64,000 nt of DNA from Verrucomicrobiales bacterium (GCA_028293125.1 JAQGPJ010000089.1:1-64000), one strand, 5' to 3'. Positions 42,354-52,568 are shown, counted from the first letter of the stretch. Notes: generated by a model not told the origin, from the letters alone. Numbers and translations: made by a program.

Positions 42354-44654
42354 ATGCCCCCCACCTCCCCCGACGTGCCCGGCCGCTTTCTGGTCTCCAA
42401 GGGCATCCTGCGGATTGACCGCTTCATGACCGCCGCCATCCGGCTTGGCGGACTGGGCATCATCATCGCGGTTTTCGGCATTTTCGTTTTTATTGTCAGT
42501 CAGGTGCTGCCTCTCTTCCGCGGTGCGAAGGTGGAGGAGACGTCAGCCATTCCCTTTGCGGCCGGCAAGGCGCCGCTGGTTTTCGGAATCGATGAGTGGG
42601 CGGAGCTTCCTTTTTATTATGAGGGGGGAAGCGAAGTCACCTTTGTGGATGCCACCGGCGCCAAACCGCCGCAGACGCTGCCGTTGACACTGCCCGGGGG
42701 GGCACAGGTCACGGCAGCGTCATACATTTCCGCCGATCAGTTGGTGGTGGTCGGCACCGCCGACGGGCAGGTGGGCACCTTTACGGTGTCCTACGACGCA
42801 GAGTTCGGGGACAGCGGCAAACGCTCCATCGTGCCCTCCGTAACCATAGGGGAGTTTTATCCCGTCGGCACTTCGGGCGGCTCCATCCGCAGCGTGGGAT
42901 ACGGAGACAGCGGCGACTCCAAGGTGGCCGCCGCCGTGCAGGAGTCCGGCGGCAAACTGGAGGTCCACGCCGTCTTGCTGAGGCAGAAGCGGTCTCTCAT
43001 GGGCTCAGGCAAGCTGACCAAGGAGGGCGCCTACGATCTGACCCCCCTGCTCACCGGCGCTCCCCTGCAGCTGCGGGTCCCGCGCACCGGGGACTCCGTG
43101 CTGGTGACCACCGCCGAAGGCGTGGTGGATTATATCTTTTTGGGAGGTGACGCCCCGGAGAAGCGTCAGGAATTCAAGCCCTTCGGCGAGGGCCGCAAAA
43201 TCGGCTCCATCGATCTGGTCTTCGGCGATGTCTCATTGGTGCTGACCGACGATCTGGGGGAGATGTCCATTTTCAGCCTGCTGGTGCCCGAGGGTGGCGA
43301 GCAGCGGGTGTTTGTCAAAACCAAGACCCTGCCCAATCTGGCGGGACCCGCCTCCTTTTTCGCCCGCAGCCAGCGGAACAAGCTCTTCCTGACCGGCAGC
43401 GGCGCGCAGGTGAGCCTGCGGCATTCCACCACCGAGCAGGTGCGCTGGGAAAAGACCGTGGGTTTTGAGGTCAAGGGGGCGGTCATTGATGCCAAGTGCG
43501 CGAGCTTCGCCCTGCTGGACTCGGATGGGAATCTGCACCGCTACTCCCTTGATGATCCGCATCCGGAGGCGGGCTGGAAAGCCTACTTCGGCAAGGTCTG
43601 GTACGAGGGCGCGACCAAGCCGGACTACACTTGGCAGTCCACCAGCGGGACGGATGATTTCGAGCCCAAGCTTTCGCTGCGTCCGCTGATCCACGGCACG
43701 CTGAAAGGCACGTTCTGGGCTCTGTTCTTCGCGGTCCCGATCGCCCTGCTGGCGGCTGTCTACACGGCCCAGTTCCTCCGGGTGGAGGTGAAGCGGGTGG
43801 TGAAACCCATGATGGAGATCATGGCCTCGCTGCCCTCCGTGGTACTGGGTTTCCTGGCCGCGCTGTGGCTGGCGCCGATCATTGAGAGCCGGGTGCCATC
43901 GGTGTTTCTGACTTTCGCCGGGGTGCCGCTGACCGCGGCCGTGGTTGGCGTGGCTTGGAGCCGCCTGCCAGCCCAGCACCGGGCGCGGCTGCGCCCAGGC
44001 ATGGAATGGGTGGCTTTCATCCCCATTATGCTGGTGGCGGCTTGGATTTTCTGGTCGCTGGGACCGGTGCTGGAAAGCTGGATCTGCGTGGTGAGGGATG
44101 CGTCGGGAAATCCGGTGACTGATCCCGCCACCGGCCGCACGGTCATGGACTTCCGCGCCTGGTGGCCGCAGGCCACGGGCACGCCCTTCGAGCAGCGGAA
44201 CTCCCTCGTTGTCGGCATCATGATGGGCTTCGCGGTGATCCCGGTCATCTTCACCATCGCTGAGGATGCGCTGTCCAATGTGCCGGCCTCCCTCACTGCT
44301 GCCTCCGCCGCCTTGGGGGCCAGCCGCTGGCAGACGCTGCGGAAGGTGGTGCTGCCCATCGCCAGCTCGGGGATTTTCTCCGCGCTGATGATCGGTCTCG
44401 GCCGCGCGGTGGGTGAGACCATGATCGTGGTCATGGCCACCGGCAACACGCCGGTGATGGACTGGAACCTTTTCAACGGCATGAGAACCCTCTCGGCCAA
44501 TATCGCGACCGAACTGCCGGAGGCCCCGGTGCATTCGACGCTCTACCGTACGCTCTTCCTGGGCGCGCTGGTGCTTTTCGCCCTCACCTTCCTGCTGAAC
44601 ACGGCGGCGGAGCTGCTCCGCCACCGCCTGCGGGAAAAATACAAACTTGTCTGA
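42354..44654 (+). CDS. pstC: Phosphate ABC transporter permease PstC with a long extracytoplasmic domain
   Basis: 766 residues, over twice E. coli PstC (319). A first transmembrane helix lies at about 37-55 (IIIAVFGIFVFIVSQVL). Residues about 60-430 form a beta-rich domain like a propeller (ISADQLVVVGTADGQVGTFT, SIDLVFGDVSLVLTDD). The permease core begins near 445 (LKGTFWALFFAVPIALLAAV) and contains an EAA-type loop in the cytoplasmic ALSNVPASLTAASAALGASR segment, followed by helices to the end. The core resembles PstC and the position between pstS and pstA agrees. The insert is longer than even the extended PstC of pseudomonads. The next gene starts right after the stop. Confidence 0.94.
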   Translation: MPPTSPDVPGRFLVSKGILRIDRFMTAAIRLGGLGIIIAVFGIFVFIVSQVLPLFRGAKVEETSAIPFAAGKAPLVFGIDEWAELPFYYEGGSEVTFVDATGAKPPQTLPLTLPGGAQVTAASYISADQLVVVGTADGQVGTFTVSYDAEFGDSGKRSIVPSVTIGEFYPVGTSGGSIRSVGYGDSGDSKVAAAVQESGGKLEVHAVLLRQKRSLMGSGKLTKEGAYDLTPLLTGAPLQLRVPRTGDSVLVTTAEGVVDYIFLGGDAPEKRQEFKPFGEGRKIGSIDLVFGDVSLVLTDDLGEMSIFSLLVPEGGEQRVFVKTKTLPNLAGPASFFARSQRNKLFLTGSGAQVSLRHSTTEQVRWEKTVGFEVKGAVIDAKCASFALLDSDGNLHRYSLDDPHPEAGWKAYFGKVWYEGATKPDYTWQSTSGTDDFEPKLSLRPLIHGTLKGTFWALFFAVPIALLAAVYTAQFLRVEVKRVVKPMMEIMASLPSVVLGFLAALWLAPIIESRVPSVFLTFAGVPLTAAVVGVAWSRLPAQHRARLRPGMEWVAFIPIMLVAAWIFWSLGPVLESWICVVRDASGNPVTDPATGRTVMDFRAWWPQATGTPFEQRNSLVVGIMMGFAVIPVIFTIAEDALSNVPASLTAASAALGASRWQTLRKVVLPIASSGIFSALMIGLGRAVGETMIVVMATGNTPVMDWNLFNGMRTLSANIATELPEAPVHSTLYRTLFLGALVLFALTFLLNTAAELLRHRLREKYKLV

Positions 44655-44655
44655 C

Positions 44656-46272
44656 ATGGCCAAAGACCATCCTATCTTAACCTATTCCGTCAAACCACCC
44701 AAGGGTGAAGCCCAGGTGTGGCTCACCGCCATGGGCTTGGCCATTGGCATTGTGATGGTGGTCGGCCTGCTGGGCCTGATTTTGAAGCGCGGCACGGATG
44801 TCTTCTGGCCCAAGCGGGTGGTGGAGATCCAGCTGAAGGAGGGCGGCTCCCTGCTGGGCGAAATCGTCCTGCGCCAGAAGAACCTCAAAACCGGCCGCGA
44901 GGAGTGGCTGGTGCATTCCGGCAACAAATCCAAGGATGATCCGGGCAGCGCCTACCGTTATGTGGACACCGGGGAAGTGACTGGCACCACGGAGCCCGCG
45001 GGGGTCATGAAGGCGAAGCGGATGGAGTATGGTGATGCTCTCTTTTATCCCGTAAACCTGACCGCCCGCGACGGTGCCAGCCTGAGGGTTTCGGATGCCG
45101 GCTTCAACGAAAAGCTCAAGGCCCTGATGAAAACGGGCGAATCCGAACGCCGTCAGGTGGAGAAACTGGAGAAGGTGGAGATTGGCCGGATCAATCAGAA
45201 AATCCAGGATCTGGATAACAAAATTAAAGTCAACCCTGCCAGCGCGGAATCCCTGACGGCGGAAAAAGCCTCCCTTCAGGCGGAATACGAAAAGCTGGCG
45301 GCGCAGGCCCGCGGCCTGCATGAGGCGCTGGGCAAGGATATCCTCCGCTGCCGCCTGGTGGGCGGGGAGGAGAGGGATCAGGCCATCGGCGAGCTGATCC
45401 GGATTTATGAGCCCAACAAACTGGGATTCTGGAGCCGGCTTAGAACCGCCATCAGCCAGTTCTGGGACTTCCTCAGCGAGGATCCCCGGGAGGCCAACAC
45501 GGAGGGCGGCATTTTCCCCGCCATCTTCGGCACTTTCGTGATGACCATCCTGATGAGTGCCGTGGTCACGCCGCTGGGGGTGATCGCAGCGATCTATCTG
45601 AGGGAATATGCCAGGCAGGGGCTGCTGGTGCAGGTGGTGCGCATCTCTGTCAACAACTTGGCGGGTGTGCCCTCCATCGTGTTCGGCGTTTTTGGCCTGG
45701 GCTTCTTTGTCTACACCATCGGCAGTCATGTGGATGAGTGGTTCTTTTCCGATGCCCTGCCGACCCCGACCTTCGGCACCGGCGGCATTCTCTGGGCCTC
45801 GCTGACCTTGGCGCTGCTGACGCTGCCCGTGGTCATCGTGGCCACGGAGGAGGCGCTGGCCGCCGTGCCCCGTGGGGTACGGGAGGCCGCGCTGGCCTGC
45901 GGGGCCTCCAAGTGGCAGACCATCCAGCGGGTGGTGCTGCCGGCCTCCGCGCCGGGGGTGCTGACCGGCGTGATCCTGGCCATGGCGCGCGGCGCCGGCG
46001 AGGTGGCCCCGCTGATGCTGGTGGGCGTGGTGAAGCTGGCCCCCGCACTTCCTTTGGACACTCAGGCGCCATTTATCCACGCGGAGCGGAAGTTCATGCA
46101 TCTTGGCTTCCACATTTTCGACGTCGGCTTTCAGTCGCCGGACTCCCTGGCGGCCCAGCCGATGGTGTACGCCACCACCCTGCTGCTGATCACCCTGGTG
46201 GTGATCATGAATCTGGCGGCCATTCTTCTGCGCAACAAACTCCGCAAAAAATATGCCGCCGGCACATTCTGA
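44656..46272 (+). CDS. pstA: Phosphate ABC transporter permease PstA with a coiled-coil insert
   Basis: 538 residues from ATG 44656, immediately after the pstC stop. One N-terminal transmembrane helix (about 22-38) is followed by a soluble region of some 240 residues, which includes charged helices suited to a coiled coil (residues about 165-225, [20 protein letters not shown] and [20 protein letters not shown]). The permease core starts near 285 ([20 protein letters not shown]) with the loop [20 protein letters not shown], the EAA motif that meets PstB. The C-terminal helix ends [12 protein letters not shown]. The soluble insert is unusual for PstA (296 residues in E. coli). Confidence 0.94.
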   Translation: MAKDHPILTYSVKPPKGEAQVWLTAMGLAIGIVMVVGLLGLILKRGTDVFWPKRVVEIQLKEGGSLLGEIVLRQKNLKTGREEWLVHSGNKSKDDPGSAYRYVDTGEVTGTTEPAGVMKAKRMEYGDALFYPVNLTARDGASLRVSDAGFNEKLKALMKTGESERRQVEKLEKVEIGRINQKIQDLDNKIKVNPASAESLTAEKASLQAEYEKLAAQARGLHEALGKDILRCRLVGGEERDQAIGELIRIYEPNKLGFWSRLRTAISQFWDFLSEDPREANTEGGIFPAIFGTFVMTILMSAVVTPLGVIAAIYLREYARQGLLVQVVRISVNNLAGVPSIVFGVFGLGFFVYTIGSHVDEWFFSDALPTPTFGTGGILWASLTLALLTLPVVIVATEEALAAVPRGVREAALACGASKWQTIQRVVLPASAPGVLTGVILAMARGAGEVAPLMLVGVVKLAPALPLDTQAPFIHAERKFMHLGFHIFDVGFQSPDSLAAQPMVYATTLLLITLVVIMNLAAILLRNKLRKKYAAGTF

Positions 46273-47077
46273 ACCTTTGACGGTGACCGTATCACGCCAA
46301 TCCCCCGCCGTGCCCGCTCTGAATCCCGCCTACATTAACGTCCAAGATTTCAATTTCTGGTACGGACCCAAGCACGCCATCAAAAGCGTGAGCATGGCCA
46401 TCCCGGAATGCCAGGTCACCGCTTTCATCGGTCCCAGCGGCTGCGGCAAAAGCACCCTGCTGCGCAATCTGAACCGCATGAACGACCTTGTGGACGGCGT
46501 GCGCCACAGCGGGGACATCACTCTGAACGGCACCAGCCTCTATGATCCCTCCGTGGAGGTGATCTCGCTGCGGAAGCGGGTCGGCATGGTGTTCCAGAAG
46601 TCAAATCCTTTCGCCAAATCCATCTACGAGAACGTCATCTTCAGTCTGCGCGTCGCCGGGCAGAATAAAAAGTCGGAACTTGATGAGGTGGTCGAGCGCA
46701 GCTTGGCGGGGGCAGCCCTCTGGGATGAGGTCAAGGACCGCCTGCACGAAAGCGCCTACGGACTTTCCGGGGGCCAGATGCAGCGGCTCTGCATTGCGCG
46801 GGCCATCGCCAACCGGCCTCAGATTCTGCTGATGGATGAGCCCTGCGCGGCTCTGGATCCCATCGCCACGCTCAAAATCGAGGACCTTATCCAGGATCTG
46901 AAAAAGGAGTTCACCATCGTGATCGTCACCCACAACATGCATCAGGCCACGCGTTGCGCAGACCGCACCGCCTTCTTCTATCTCGGGGAACTGGTGGAGT
47001 ACGACACCACCGGCGTTATTTTCAACACCCCGGCGCAGGATCGCACCGAGGCCTATATCCGGGGACTTTTCAGCTGA
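46253..47077 (+). CDS. pstB: Phosphate ABC transporter ATP-binding protein, copy 1
   Basis: 274 residues if started at ATG 46253, which overlaps pstA by 20 nt; GTG 46283 is an alternative. Walker [15 protein letters not shown]-loop QKSNPF, signature [14 protein letters not shown], Walker [14 protein letters not shown] and the switch histidine in TIVIVTHNM are all intact. It supplies ATP hydrolysis for PstCA. It is most similar to copy 2 immediately downstream. Confidence 0.96.
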   Translation: MPPAHSEPLTVTVSRQSPAVPALNPAYINVQDFNFWYGPKHAIKSVSMAIPECQVTAFIGPSGCGKSTLLRNLNRMNDLVDGVRHSGDITLNGTSLYDPSVEVISLRKRVGMVFQKSNPFAKSIYENVIFSLRVAGQNKKSELDEVVERSLAGAALWDEVKDRLHESAYGLSGGQMQRLCIARAIANRPQILLMDEPCAALDPIATLKIEDLIQDLKKEFTIVIVTHNMHQATRCADRTAFFYLGELVEYDTTGVIFNTPAQDRTEAYIRGLFS

Positions 47078-47082
47078 CACCC

Positions 47083-47877
47083 ATGACGGTTACAGAATCC
47101 AACGGAGCCACTGCCGCCGCCAAGCCGGCCATCGAAGTGAACGGCGTCGATTTCTGCTACGGCAGCAAGAAGGCGCTGAGCGATATCCATCTGACCATTG
47201 CCCCCCGCCAAGTCACCGCCTTCATCGGTCCCAGCGGCTGCGGCAAAAGCACGCTGCTGCGCTGCTTCAACCGCATGAACGACATGGTGCACGGCGCTAG
47301 GGTCACCAAGGGGGAAATCCTCGTGGAGGGGGTGAACATCTACGAGCCCCGACTGGAGGTCATCGACCTGCGCCGCCGGGTGGGCATGGTGTTCCAGAAG
47401 TCGAATCCCTTTCCCGACAGCATTTACGAAAACATCGCCTACGGCCTGCGCCTCGCCGGGGAGCGGAATAAAAAAGTGCTGGACGAGGCGGTGGAGCAGA
47501 GCCTGACCGCCGCCGCCCTGTGGGACGAGACCAAGGACCGCCTGCATGAAAGCGCCTTCGGCATGAGCGGCGGCCAACAGCAGCGCCTCTGCATCGCCCG
47601 CGCCGTGGCCGTGAAGCCGGACATCATCCTGATGGACGAGCCGTGCAGTGCCCTCGATCCCATCGCCACGCTGCGCATCGAGGAGCTGATCCACCACCTG
47701 AAGCAGGATTTCACCATCGTCATCGTGACCCACAACATGCAGCAGGCCACCCGCTGCGCGGACCGCACGGCTTTTTTCTATCTGGGTGAAATGGTGGAGG
47801 AGGGGCCCACGACCAAAATCTTCAGCACGCCGGAGAAGCAGAGGACGGAGGATTACATCAGTGGGAGGTTTGGTTGA
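47083..47877 (+). CDS. pstB: Phosphate ABC transporter ATP-binding protein, copy 2
   Basis: 264 residues from ATG 47083, 5 nt after copy 1. All nucleotide-binding motifs are intact ([38 protein letters not shown]). The chain is closely parallel to copy 1 ([17 protein letters not shown] and [17 protein letters not shown]), so it arose by tandem duplication. PstB normally works as a homodimer; the pair may form a heterodimer suited to the enlarged permeases. No phoU follows. Confidence 0.95.
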   Translation: MTVTESNGATAAAKPAIEVNGVDFCYGSKKALSDIHLTIAPRQVTAFIGPSGCGKSTLLRCFNRMNDMVHGARVTKGEILVEGVNIYEPRLEVIDLRRRVGMVFQKSNPFPDSIYENIAYGLRLAGERNKKVLDEAVEQSLTAAALWDETKDRLHESAFGMSGGQQQRLCIARAVAVKPDIILMDEPCSALDPIATLRIEELIHHLKQDFTIVIVTHNMQQATRCADRTAFFYLGEMVEEGPTTKIFSTPEKQRTEDYISGRFG

Positions 47878-47885
47878 AGGGGGAG

Positions 47886-47912
47886 AGTTTTCAGTATTTC
47901 AGTTTTCAGAGT
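47886..47912. repeat. TTTTCAG heptad repeat after pstB2
   Basis: The sequence AGTTTTCAGTATTTCAGTTTTCAG repeats the heptad TTTTCAG three times (once as ATTTCAG), just after the pstB2 stop. It is the same unit as the inverted repeat at 8225-8322, but here only one arm is present. Confidence 0.6.
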
Positions 47913-47937
47913 CCGGGCGCGATGGCGGGCTGGTGTC

Positions 47938-48804
47938 TCAGTACGGAGCTTCGATTGGCGTGAATTTGAGTTCCCGGCCATCCCAAAGCACTTTGGCCCC
48001 CTCCAGACCGATGGATTTCAATGGGGCGGCATAAAGCATGTTGTCCGCTGTCCAGACCACGCGGTCGCGCGGAGCGTCAAAGTCGGCGGATATCCAGTCC
48101 GGCAGCCGGCTGACTTCATTTTGCGGGGAAACCAAAGCAAAAGTTTCAAAAGTGGGTTCACGGTCGGGATCGTCGGTATAGTTTCCATGCCAATGAGTCA
48201 TTTGAAGTTTCCATCCATAAGCTGGAGCTTTTTCAAAAATCATGTGGTAAGTTCCACGGGTTCTGGGCCATCGCAGAATTTCCTTCACCTCCGCGCTTGA
48301 ACTGCGTTTCCATGGAGCGGCAAGCCTCCAGCCGTCGCGCAGCCACTGAATGATGGGAATGCCCTCTTTCCCGAAACTCTCCCACTCCGGCGGGCAATCC
48401 GGGATCATCTCCACTCCAAGCAGATTCCGATCTGGTTTGAAGCGTTGGCCGAAGGTGCAGATTTTAGGATGTCCCGAAGCACTGCCAGGCAGAAAAAGTG
48501 ACCGCAATGGATATTCTCCGCAGAAGGTCAGCGCTTTGAGCCAAGGGCTGCGGGAGATGCCACTGTAGCAAGGGTGTTCCCTGAGTGGGTTGTTGGTGTT
48601 CACATAGTAACTGAAATATTGTCCATCCGGTGAGAGATCCGGGAATTGAAGCCGGTACCGCAGACATTGGCCCAACTGAAAGGTATCCCTCCGCCGGTCC
48701 CAGCCCACCGTGCAGGAGTATCGGTTGGGTCCTTTCCGAGATCCTGATTTGATGAGAACCGCAGTGTGGGAGCGGGTAGCCAGCAGCAGACTGAGTCGGG
48801 CCAT
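47938..48804 (-). CDS. Conserved hypothetical protein, tandem copy 1 (intact)
   Basis: 288 residues from ATG 48804 (MARLSLLLATRSHTAVLIKS). The frame is open to TTG 48981, but the neighbouring paralogue also starts at MAHLHLLLAT, which supports this start. Conserved stretches are CTVGWDRRRDTFQLGQCLRY, DLSPDGQYFSYYVNT, SRSPWLKALTFCGEYP and the late WISADFDAPRDRVVWTADNM and KVLWDGRELKFTPIEAPY. The family (GWD-R-DTF-GQ, then DLSPDG-YF-Y) occurs in several bacteria and has no known function. No signal peptide or transmembrane segment. It is convergent with pstB2. Confidence 0.85.
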   Translation of the reverse strand: MARLSLLLATRSHTAVLIKSGSRKGPNRYSCTVGWDRRRDTFQLGQCLRYRLQFPDLSPDGQYFSYYVNTNNPLREHPCYSGISRSPWLKALTFCGEYPLRSLFLPGSASGHPKICTFGQRFKPDRNLLGVEMIPDCPPEWESFGKEGIPIIQWLRDGWRLAAPWKRSSSAEVKEILRWPRTRGTYHMIFEKAPAYGWKLQMTHWHGNYTDDPDREPTFETFALVSPQNEVSRLPDWISADFDAPRDRVVWTADNMLYAAPLKSIGLEGAKVLWDGRELKFTPIEAPY

Positions 48805-48932
48805 GGGGGCAGCATGGCATTTCATGGCCGCGAAGGCAATTTCCAACACGTCATCCGCACGCAGGGAAAGATGCCATACGAATCGAAATCGTAAGGAGCA
48901 GCGCTTTGACATTTCCATGCCAGACGAGCCTG

Positions 48933-49780
48933 TCAATAAGGTGCCTTGATAGGCGTGAACTTCAGTTCCCGGCCGTCCCAAAGCATTTTGACTTCTCCCA
49001 GGCCATTCTCCCGCACTGAAGCCGCATACAGCACATTGTCCGCTGTCCAGACCAACCGGCCGTGTGGAGCGTCAAAGTCGGCGGAGACCCAGTCCGGCAT
49101 CTGATGGACTTCATTTTGCGGGGAAATCAGGGCGAAGGTTTCAAAGGCTGCGCTTCGGTTGGGCATCCTGTTGCCTCCGCTCCAACGAGCCATTTCAGTT
49201 TCCAGCCATGCGGCAAACGCTTTTCCAAAACACATTGCAGACTGGCAGCCCTTCCCTCCCAGTTGGGAGAATGGTTGGGTTCAGCCTGCTCCGTGGCTCC
49301 TGACGTGACAGCGCTCCATCCATCCCGCTGCCACTGAAAGTAAGGTGATAGGAATTTTTCCCAGCGCCGTGGAAGTTTGGAGGTGACTTTGGTATCCAAA
49401 TAGTCCCATTTTGGCAAACTGGGGTTGCAGGTGAAGATATTTGGACGTTCGGAGTTGTTTCGAAGAAAAAGGGAGCTTCCCGGATGTGGGTCGCCTCCTC
49501 CGGTGGCCCAGAATGCCCGTGCCTTGAGCCAGGGACTGAGTGAAATGACCCGGTAGCTTTTATGCTTCCTGTGGGGATTCCAAGTATTGACGCAATAACT
49601 GAAATACCGCCCGTCTGGTGAAATGTCCGGACATTCGAGCCGCTGCCGCAGGCACTGTCCCATCTGGAAGGTGTCCCGCTCCCGGTCCCAGCCCACAGTG
49701 CAGGAGCCGGAGCCGGGCCCGTGTTTGATGAGGATGGCGGCTGGAGAATCTGTTGCCAGCAGTAAGTGCAGGTGGGCCAT
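48933..49780 (-). pseudogene. Tandem copy 2 of the hypothetical protein, broken by a 1-nt deletion
   Basis: ATG 49780 opens MAHLHLLLATDSPAAILIKH, GSCTVGWDRERDTFQMGQCL and DISPDGRYFSYCVNTWN, matching copy 1 throughout. Just after GWKL the frame shifts: copy 1 reads AAACTTCAAATG where copy 2 has AAACTGAAATG, one base fewer at about 49196. The original frame then ends at TGA 49129-49127, while the shifted frame continues exactly as copy 1 (RSAAFETFALISPQNEVHQM, VWTADNVLYAASV, KMLWDGRELKFTPIKAPY) to 48933. There is no other damage, so the break is recent or is a sequencing error. Confidence 0.85.
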
Positions 49781-49904
49781 TGGGGAAAGTCCGCAGGCTA
49801 CACCAGGCATGCGTGCTCCGCACCTCCATCCTGTTCGTCGCAGTGAAGCGAATGAAGGGACATGGCCTTGCGCAGGGCGGGGGACCGGGGCAGGGCTAGC
49901 GGCC

Positions 49905-50786
49905 ATGTTTCCATGGTATTTGATGATCCCGCTGCTGGCGGGGGCGGTTTATGCGGGAGCGTCGATGCTTTTCAAGCAGGCGTATGCGGCGGGAGTGGAC
50001 AGCCGGGCGGTTTTCCTGTGGGTCAATCTGACAGGGATGCTGATGTTTCTGCCGCTGTTCGCTTTGCAGCGGGGGATGCCGCCAATGGGTGAATGGTGGA
50101 AGCCGGTGGTGATGGGGCTGCTGTATTATACAGGACACTGGACGACCTTCGCGGCGATCAAGGCAGGGGATGTCTCCTTGGTGACGCCCCTGATGGGCAC
50201 CAAGGTGGTGCTCACGGCGCTGGTGGTCTCGTGGGTGTCAGGGACGGCGCTGCCGGGTGGACTGTGGATGGCGGCCCTGCTGACCACGGTGGGCATTCTG
50301 ATTCTGGGGGCGCGCGACCTGCGGCGCGGAGCCAGCGCGGCGGCGGTGGGCTGGTGCCTGCTCAGCGCGGTCATCTTCGCGGTCGCGGATGTGCTAATCG
50401 GGCACTGGGCGTCCGGGTTTGGAAAGCCGGGCTTTCTGGGGGCCACCTTTTTCCTGCTGGGAGTGTTCTCCATGTTCTCCGCCCGGTTCCGGATTTCCGC
50501 CCTGCGGGTGCCGGTGGCGGCCCGCAGGTATTTGTTTCAGGGCGCGGTGCTGGTGATGGGGCAGAGCATGGCCATGGCCATGGGGCTGGCGTGGTTCAAT
50601 GACCCCGCCGGCATGAACATCCTCTACGGCACGCGCGGGCTGTGGTCGCTGGTGCTGGTGTGGTTCGCCGGGCGCTGGTTCGGGAACACCGAGCGCCACA
50701 CCGCCCAGGGCGTGATGGGCCTGCGGCTGGCGGGATCACTGCTCATTCTCGCCGCCGTGGCCGTGGCGGTCACGGTCAGGCATTGA
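49905..50786 (+). CDS. EamA/DMT-superfamily permease
   Basis: 293 residues from ATG 49905 (MFPWYLMIPLLAGAVYAGAS) with about ten transmembrane helices in two repeats. Motifs include GALAGAVYAGASMLFKQAY-type first helix, the YYTGHWTTFAAIKAGDVSLV loop and TPLMGTKVVLTALVVSWVSG, as in drug/metabolite exporters. The substrate is unknown. The frame runs to 49623 upstream, but that part reads against the duplicated gene on the other strand. It starts only 124 bp from the divergent gene's start, so they may share a control region. Confidence 0.85.
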   Translation: MFPWYLMIPLLAGAVYAGASMLFKQAYAAGVDSRAVFLWVNLTGMLMFLPLFALQRGMPPMGEWWKPVVMGLLYYTGHWTTFAAIKAGDVSLVTPLMGTKVVLTALVVSWVSGTALPGGLWMAALLTTVGILILGARDLRRGASAAAVGWCLLSAVIFAVADVLIGHWASGFGKPGFLGATFFLLGVFSMFSARFRISALRVPVAARRYLFQGAVLVMGQSMAMAMGLAWFNDPAGMNILYGTRGLWSLVLVWFAGRWFGNTERHTAQGVMGLRLAGSLLILAAVAVAVTVRH

Positions 50787-50932
50787 GCCAGGCGCTGCTG
50801 CTGCTGTCATGCCGCGCCGCGCCGCATGGCGCTGCCGGCCATCCGCATTGCGGCTTGCGGCAGAGGCGGGGAAGGGGCATGGAACCGACCAGGTTCCACA
50901 ACCTTTTTTTCAATTCAATCCCCCCATTTGTT

Positions 50933-51244
50933 ATGAATATCGCCAAAATGATGAAGCAGGCTCAGGACATGCAGAGCAACATGCAGACCCTGCAGGCCGA
51001 ACTCGCGGCCCGCACGGTGGATGTCACGGTGGCCGGCAAGGTCAGCGTCACCGCCAACGGCGCGGGGGATGTGCTCTCGCTGCGCATCGACCCCTCCGTG
51101 GTGAGCGCGGATGATGTGGAGATGCTTGAGGATCTGGTCCTGACAGCGGTGCGCCAAGCCATCGGCAAAGGCCGCGACATGGCGGCGGAGGAGATGAAGA
51201 AGCTCACCGCCGGCATGGGACTGCCGCCCGGCTTCGGCTTCTGA
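50933..51244 (+). CDS. ybaB: YbaB/EbfC nucleoid-associated protein
   Basis: 103 residues from ATG 50933. The family opening MNIAKMMKQAQDMQSNMQTL and the core ARTVDVTVAGKVSVTANGAG and VLSLRIDPSVVSADDVEMLE are plain. The dimer binds DNA nonspecifically, and in many bacteria it sits beside recR or dnaX, but not here. The C-terminus is glycine-rich (AGMGLPPGFGF). It begins 146 nt after the permease gene. Confidence 0.92.
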   Translation: MNIAKMMKQAQDMQSNMQTLQAELAARTVDVTVAGKVSVTANGAGDVLSLRIDPSVVSADDVEMLEDLVLTAVRQAIGKGRDMAAEEMKKLTAGMGLPPGFGF

Positions 51245-51404
51245 GAGCCGGCCCGCGCACGGACGGACGGACGGGCTGAAAAGACGGATGGCCCGGTTCC
51301 GGCCGCCGGCCTGCCGGACTGGGCTGTCACCAGTTTCCGAACCGCTTCTGTTTCACCACTCCGCCGCTCCGCCGCCATCATACCCGCCGCTTCCACTTTC
51401 CGCC

Positions 51405-52430
51405 ATGCGCCGCCTGTTTCACCTCACGGTCACCACGCTGCTGCCGGCGGGGGCGCTGCTGCTGCATGGGATTATCTTTATCAGCTATGCCCGGAGGTGG
51501 GACAAGGTGGCGGCGCTGACGGTTTTTCCCTTCTGGGCCTGGGCGCTGCTGGGCATGCTGATGGCCGGGTCCGCCTGGCTTTTCACCCGCCGGCGGCTGG
51601 CTCTGGGAGTGGCGGCGCTGTGGCTGGTGACGATGCTGGTCTACTCCGACGAGACCGTGCCGCTGCTGCGCCCGTCCTCGCGGATGCCCCAGCCCGGCCC
51701 TGCCGCGCCCGCGCCCGACGGCAAACCGGTGCTGCGCATCGCGACGCTGAACTGCAAGGCCGGGCACTTCAATCCCAGATCCCCGTATGAGGTCATTCCG
51801 TGGAGTCCGGACATCGTGCTGCTTCAGGAGTCCGCCAACAGCGGCGTGCTGCAGGATGTCGCCCGGCAGCTTTATGGAGGGGATCCTGCGGGCCATTATG
51901 CCGGAGGATGGGAGTGTGGACTGATCACCCGCGGTAGGACCACCAAGATGGTCACCGGCAACTTTCAGCACTCCCTGCTGGCCACCGTCCATTTTGGAAA
52001 GGACGCCCAGGGGGTTGACCGGATCGTGGAGGTGGCCTGCGTGCATCTGCAGGGAGCGGAGACGGATCTCCGGCTTTACAGCCGGGAGACCCTGTCCAAA
52101 CACGCCCTCAACCGCCTGCGCCGCCGGGCGGAGCTGCAGGAGGTGCTGACCATCCAGACGCTCATCAGCGGCCGCCGGCCGGCGGTGGTGGGCGGGGATT
52201 TCAATGCCCCGCAGGGCGACGCCATCTTCCGGTTGCTGAGCGCCGCCGGCTTCCGGGATGCCTTCGCGGAGGCGGGGGCGGGCTGGCCGAACACCTTTCC
52301 CAACTACGCCCCCATGCTGCGCATCGACCAGCAGTGGAGCAATGCCCGGCTGATTCCCGTGCGCGGGCGCACGGTGCGCAGCCAGCACTCCGACCACCGC
52401 ATGGTCATCTGCGACTACGTGTTGGAGTGA
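51405..52430 (+). CDS. Membrane-anchored endonuclease/exonuclease/phosphatase-family protein
   Basis: 341 residues from ATG 51405. Two or three N-terminal transmembrane helices (about 10-90: LLPAGALLLHGIIFISYA, ALLGMLMAGSAWLF, LALGVAALWLVTMLV) are followed by an EEP domain with the expected catalytic set: N in TLNCKAGH, E in VLLQESANS, the D-x-N of VVGGDFNAP, RIDQQWS, and the late SQHSDHRMVICDYVLE. The domain faces the periplasm if the anchor is as predicted. Substrate could be a phosphodiester in nucleic acid, lipid or sugar phosphate; no context to choose. Confidence 0.85.
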   Translation: MRRLFHLTVTTLLPAGALLLHGIIFISYARRWDKVAALTVFPFWAWALLGMLMAGSAWLFTRRRLALGVAALWLVTMLVYSDETVPLLRPSSRMPQPGPAAPAPDGKPVLRIATLNCKAGHFNPRSPYEVIPWSPDIVLLQESANSGVLQDVARQLYGGDPAGHYAGGWECGLITRGRTTKMVTGNFQHSLLATVHFGKDAQGVDRIVEVACVHLQGAETDLRLYSRETLSKHALNRLRRRAELQEVLTIQTLISGRRPAVVGGDFNAPQGDAIFRLLSAAGFRDAFAEAGAGWPNTFPNYAPMLRIDQQWSNARLIPVRGRTVRSQHSDHRMVICDYVLE

Positions 52431-52568
52431 AAAAGGGGGGGCGGCCCGCGGACCAGGTCCGGCGGGAAGACCGGGGATTACACGCCTGCGCCATTGAGAA
52501 TCCGCCGCTTTTCCGCGAGGTGAGGCGCTTCACGATCGTATTTTCCCCACCGGTTGCCGATTTTTCCC

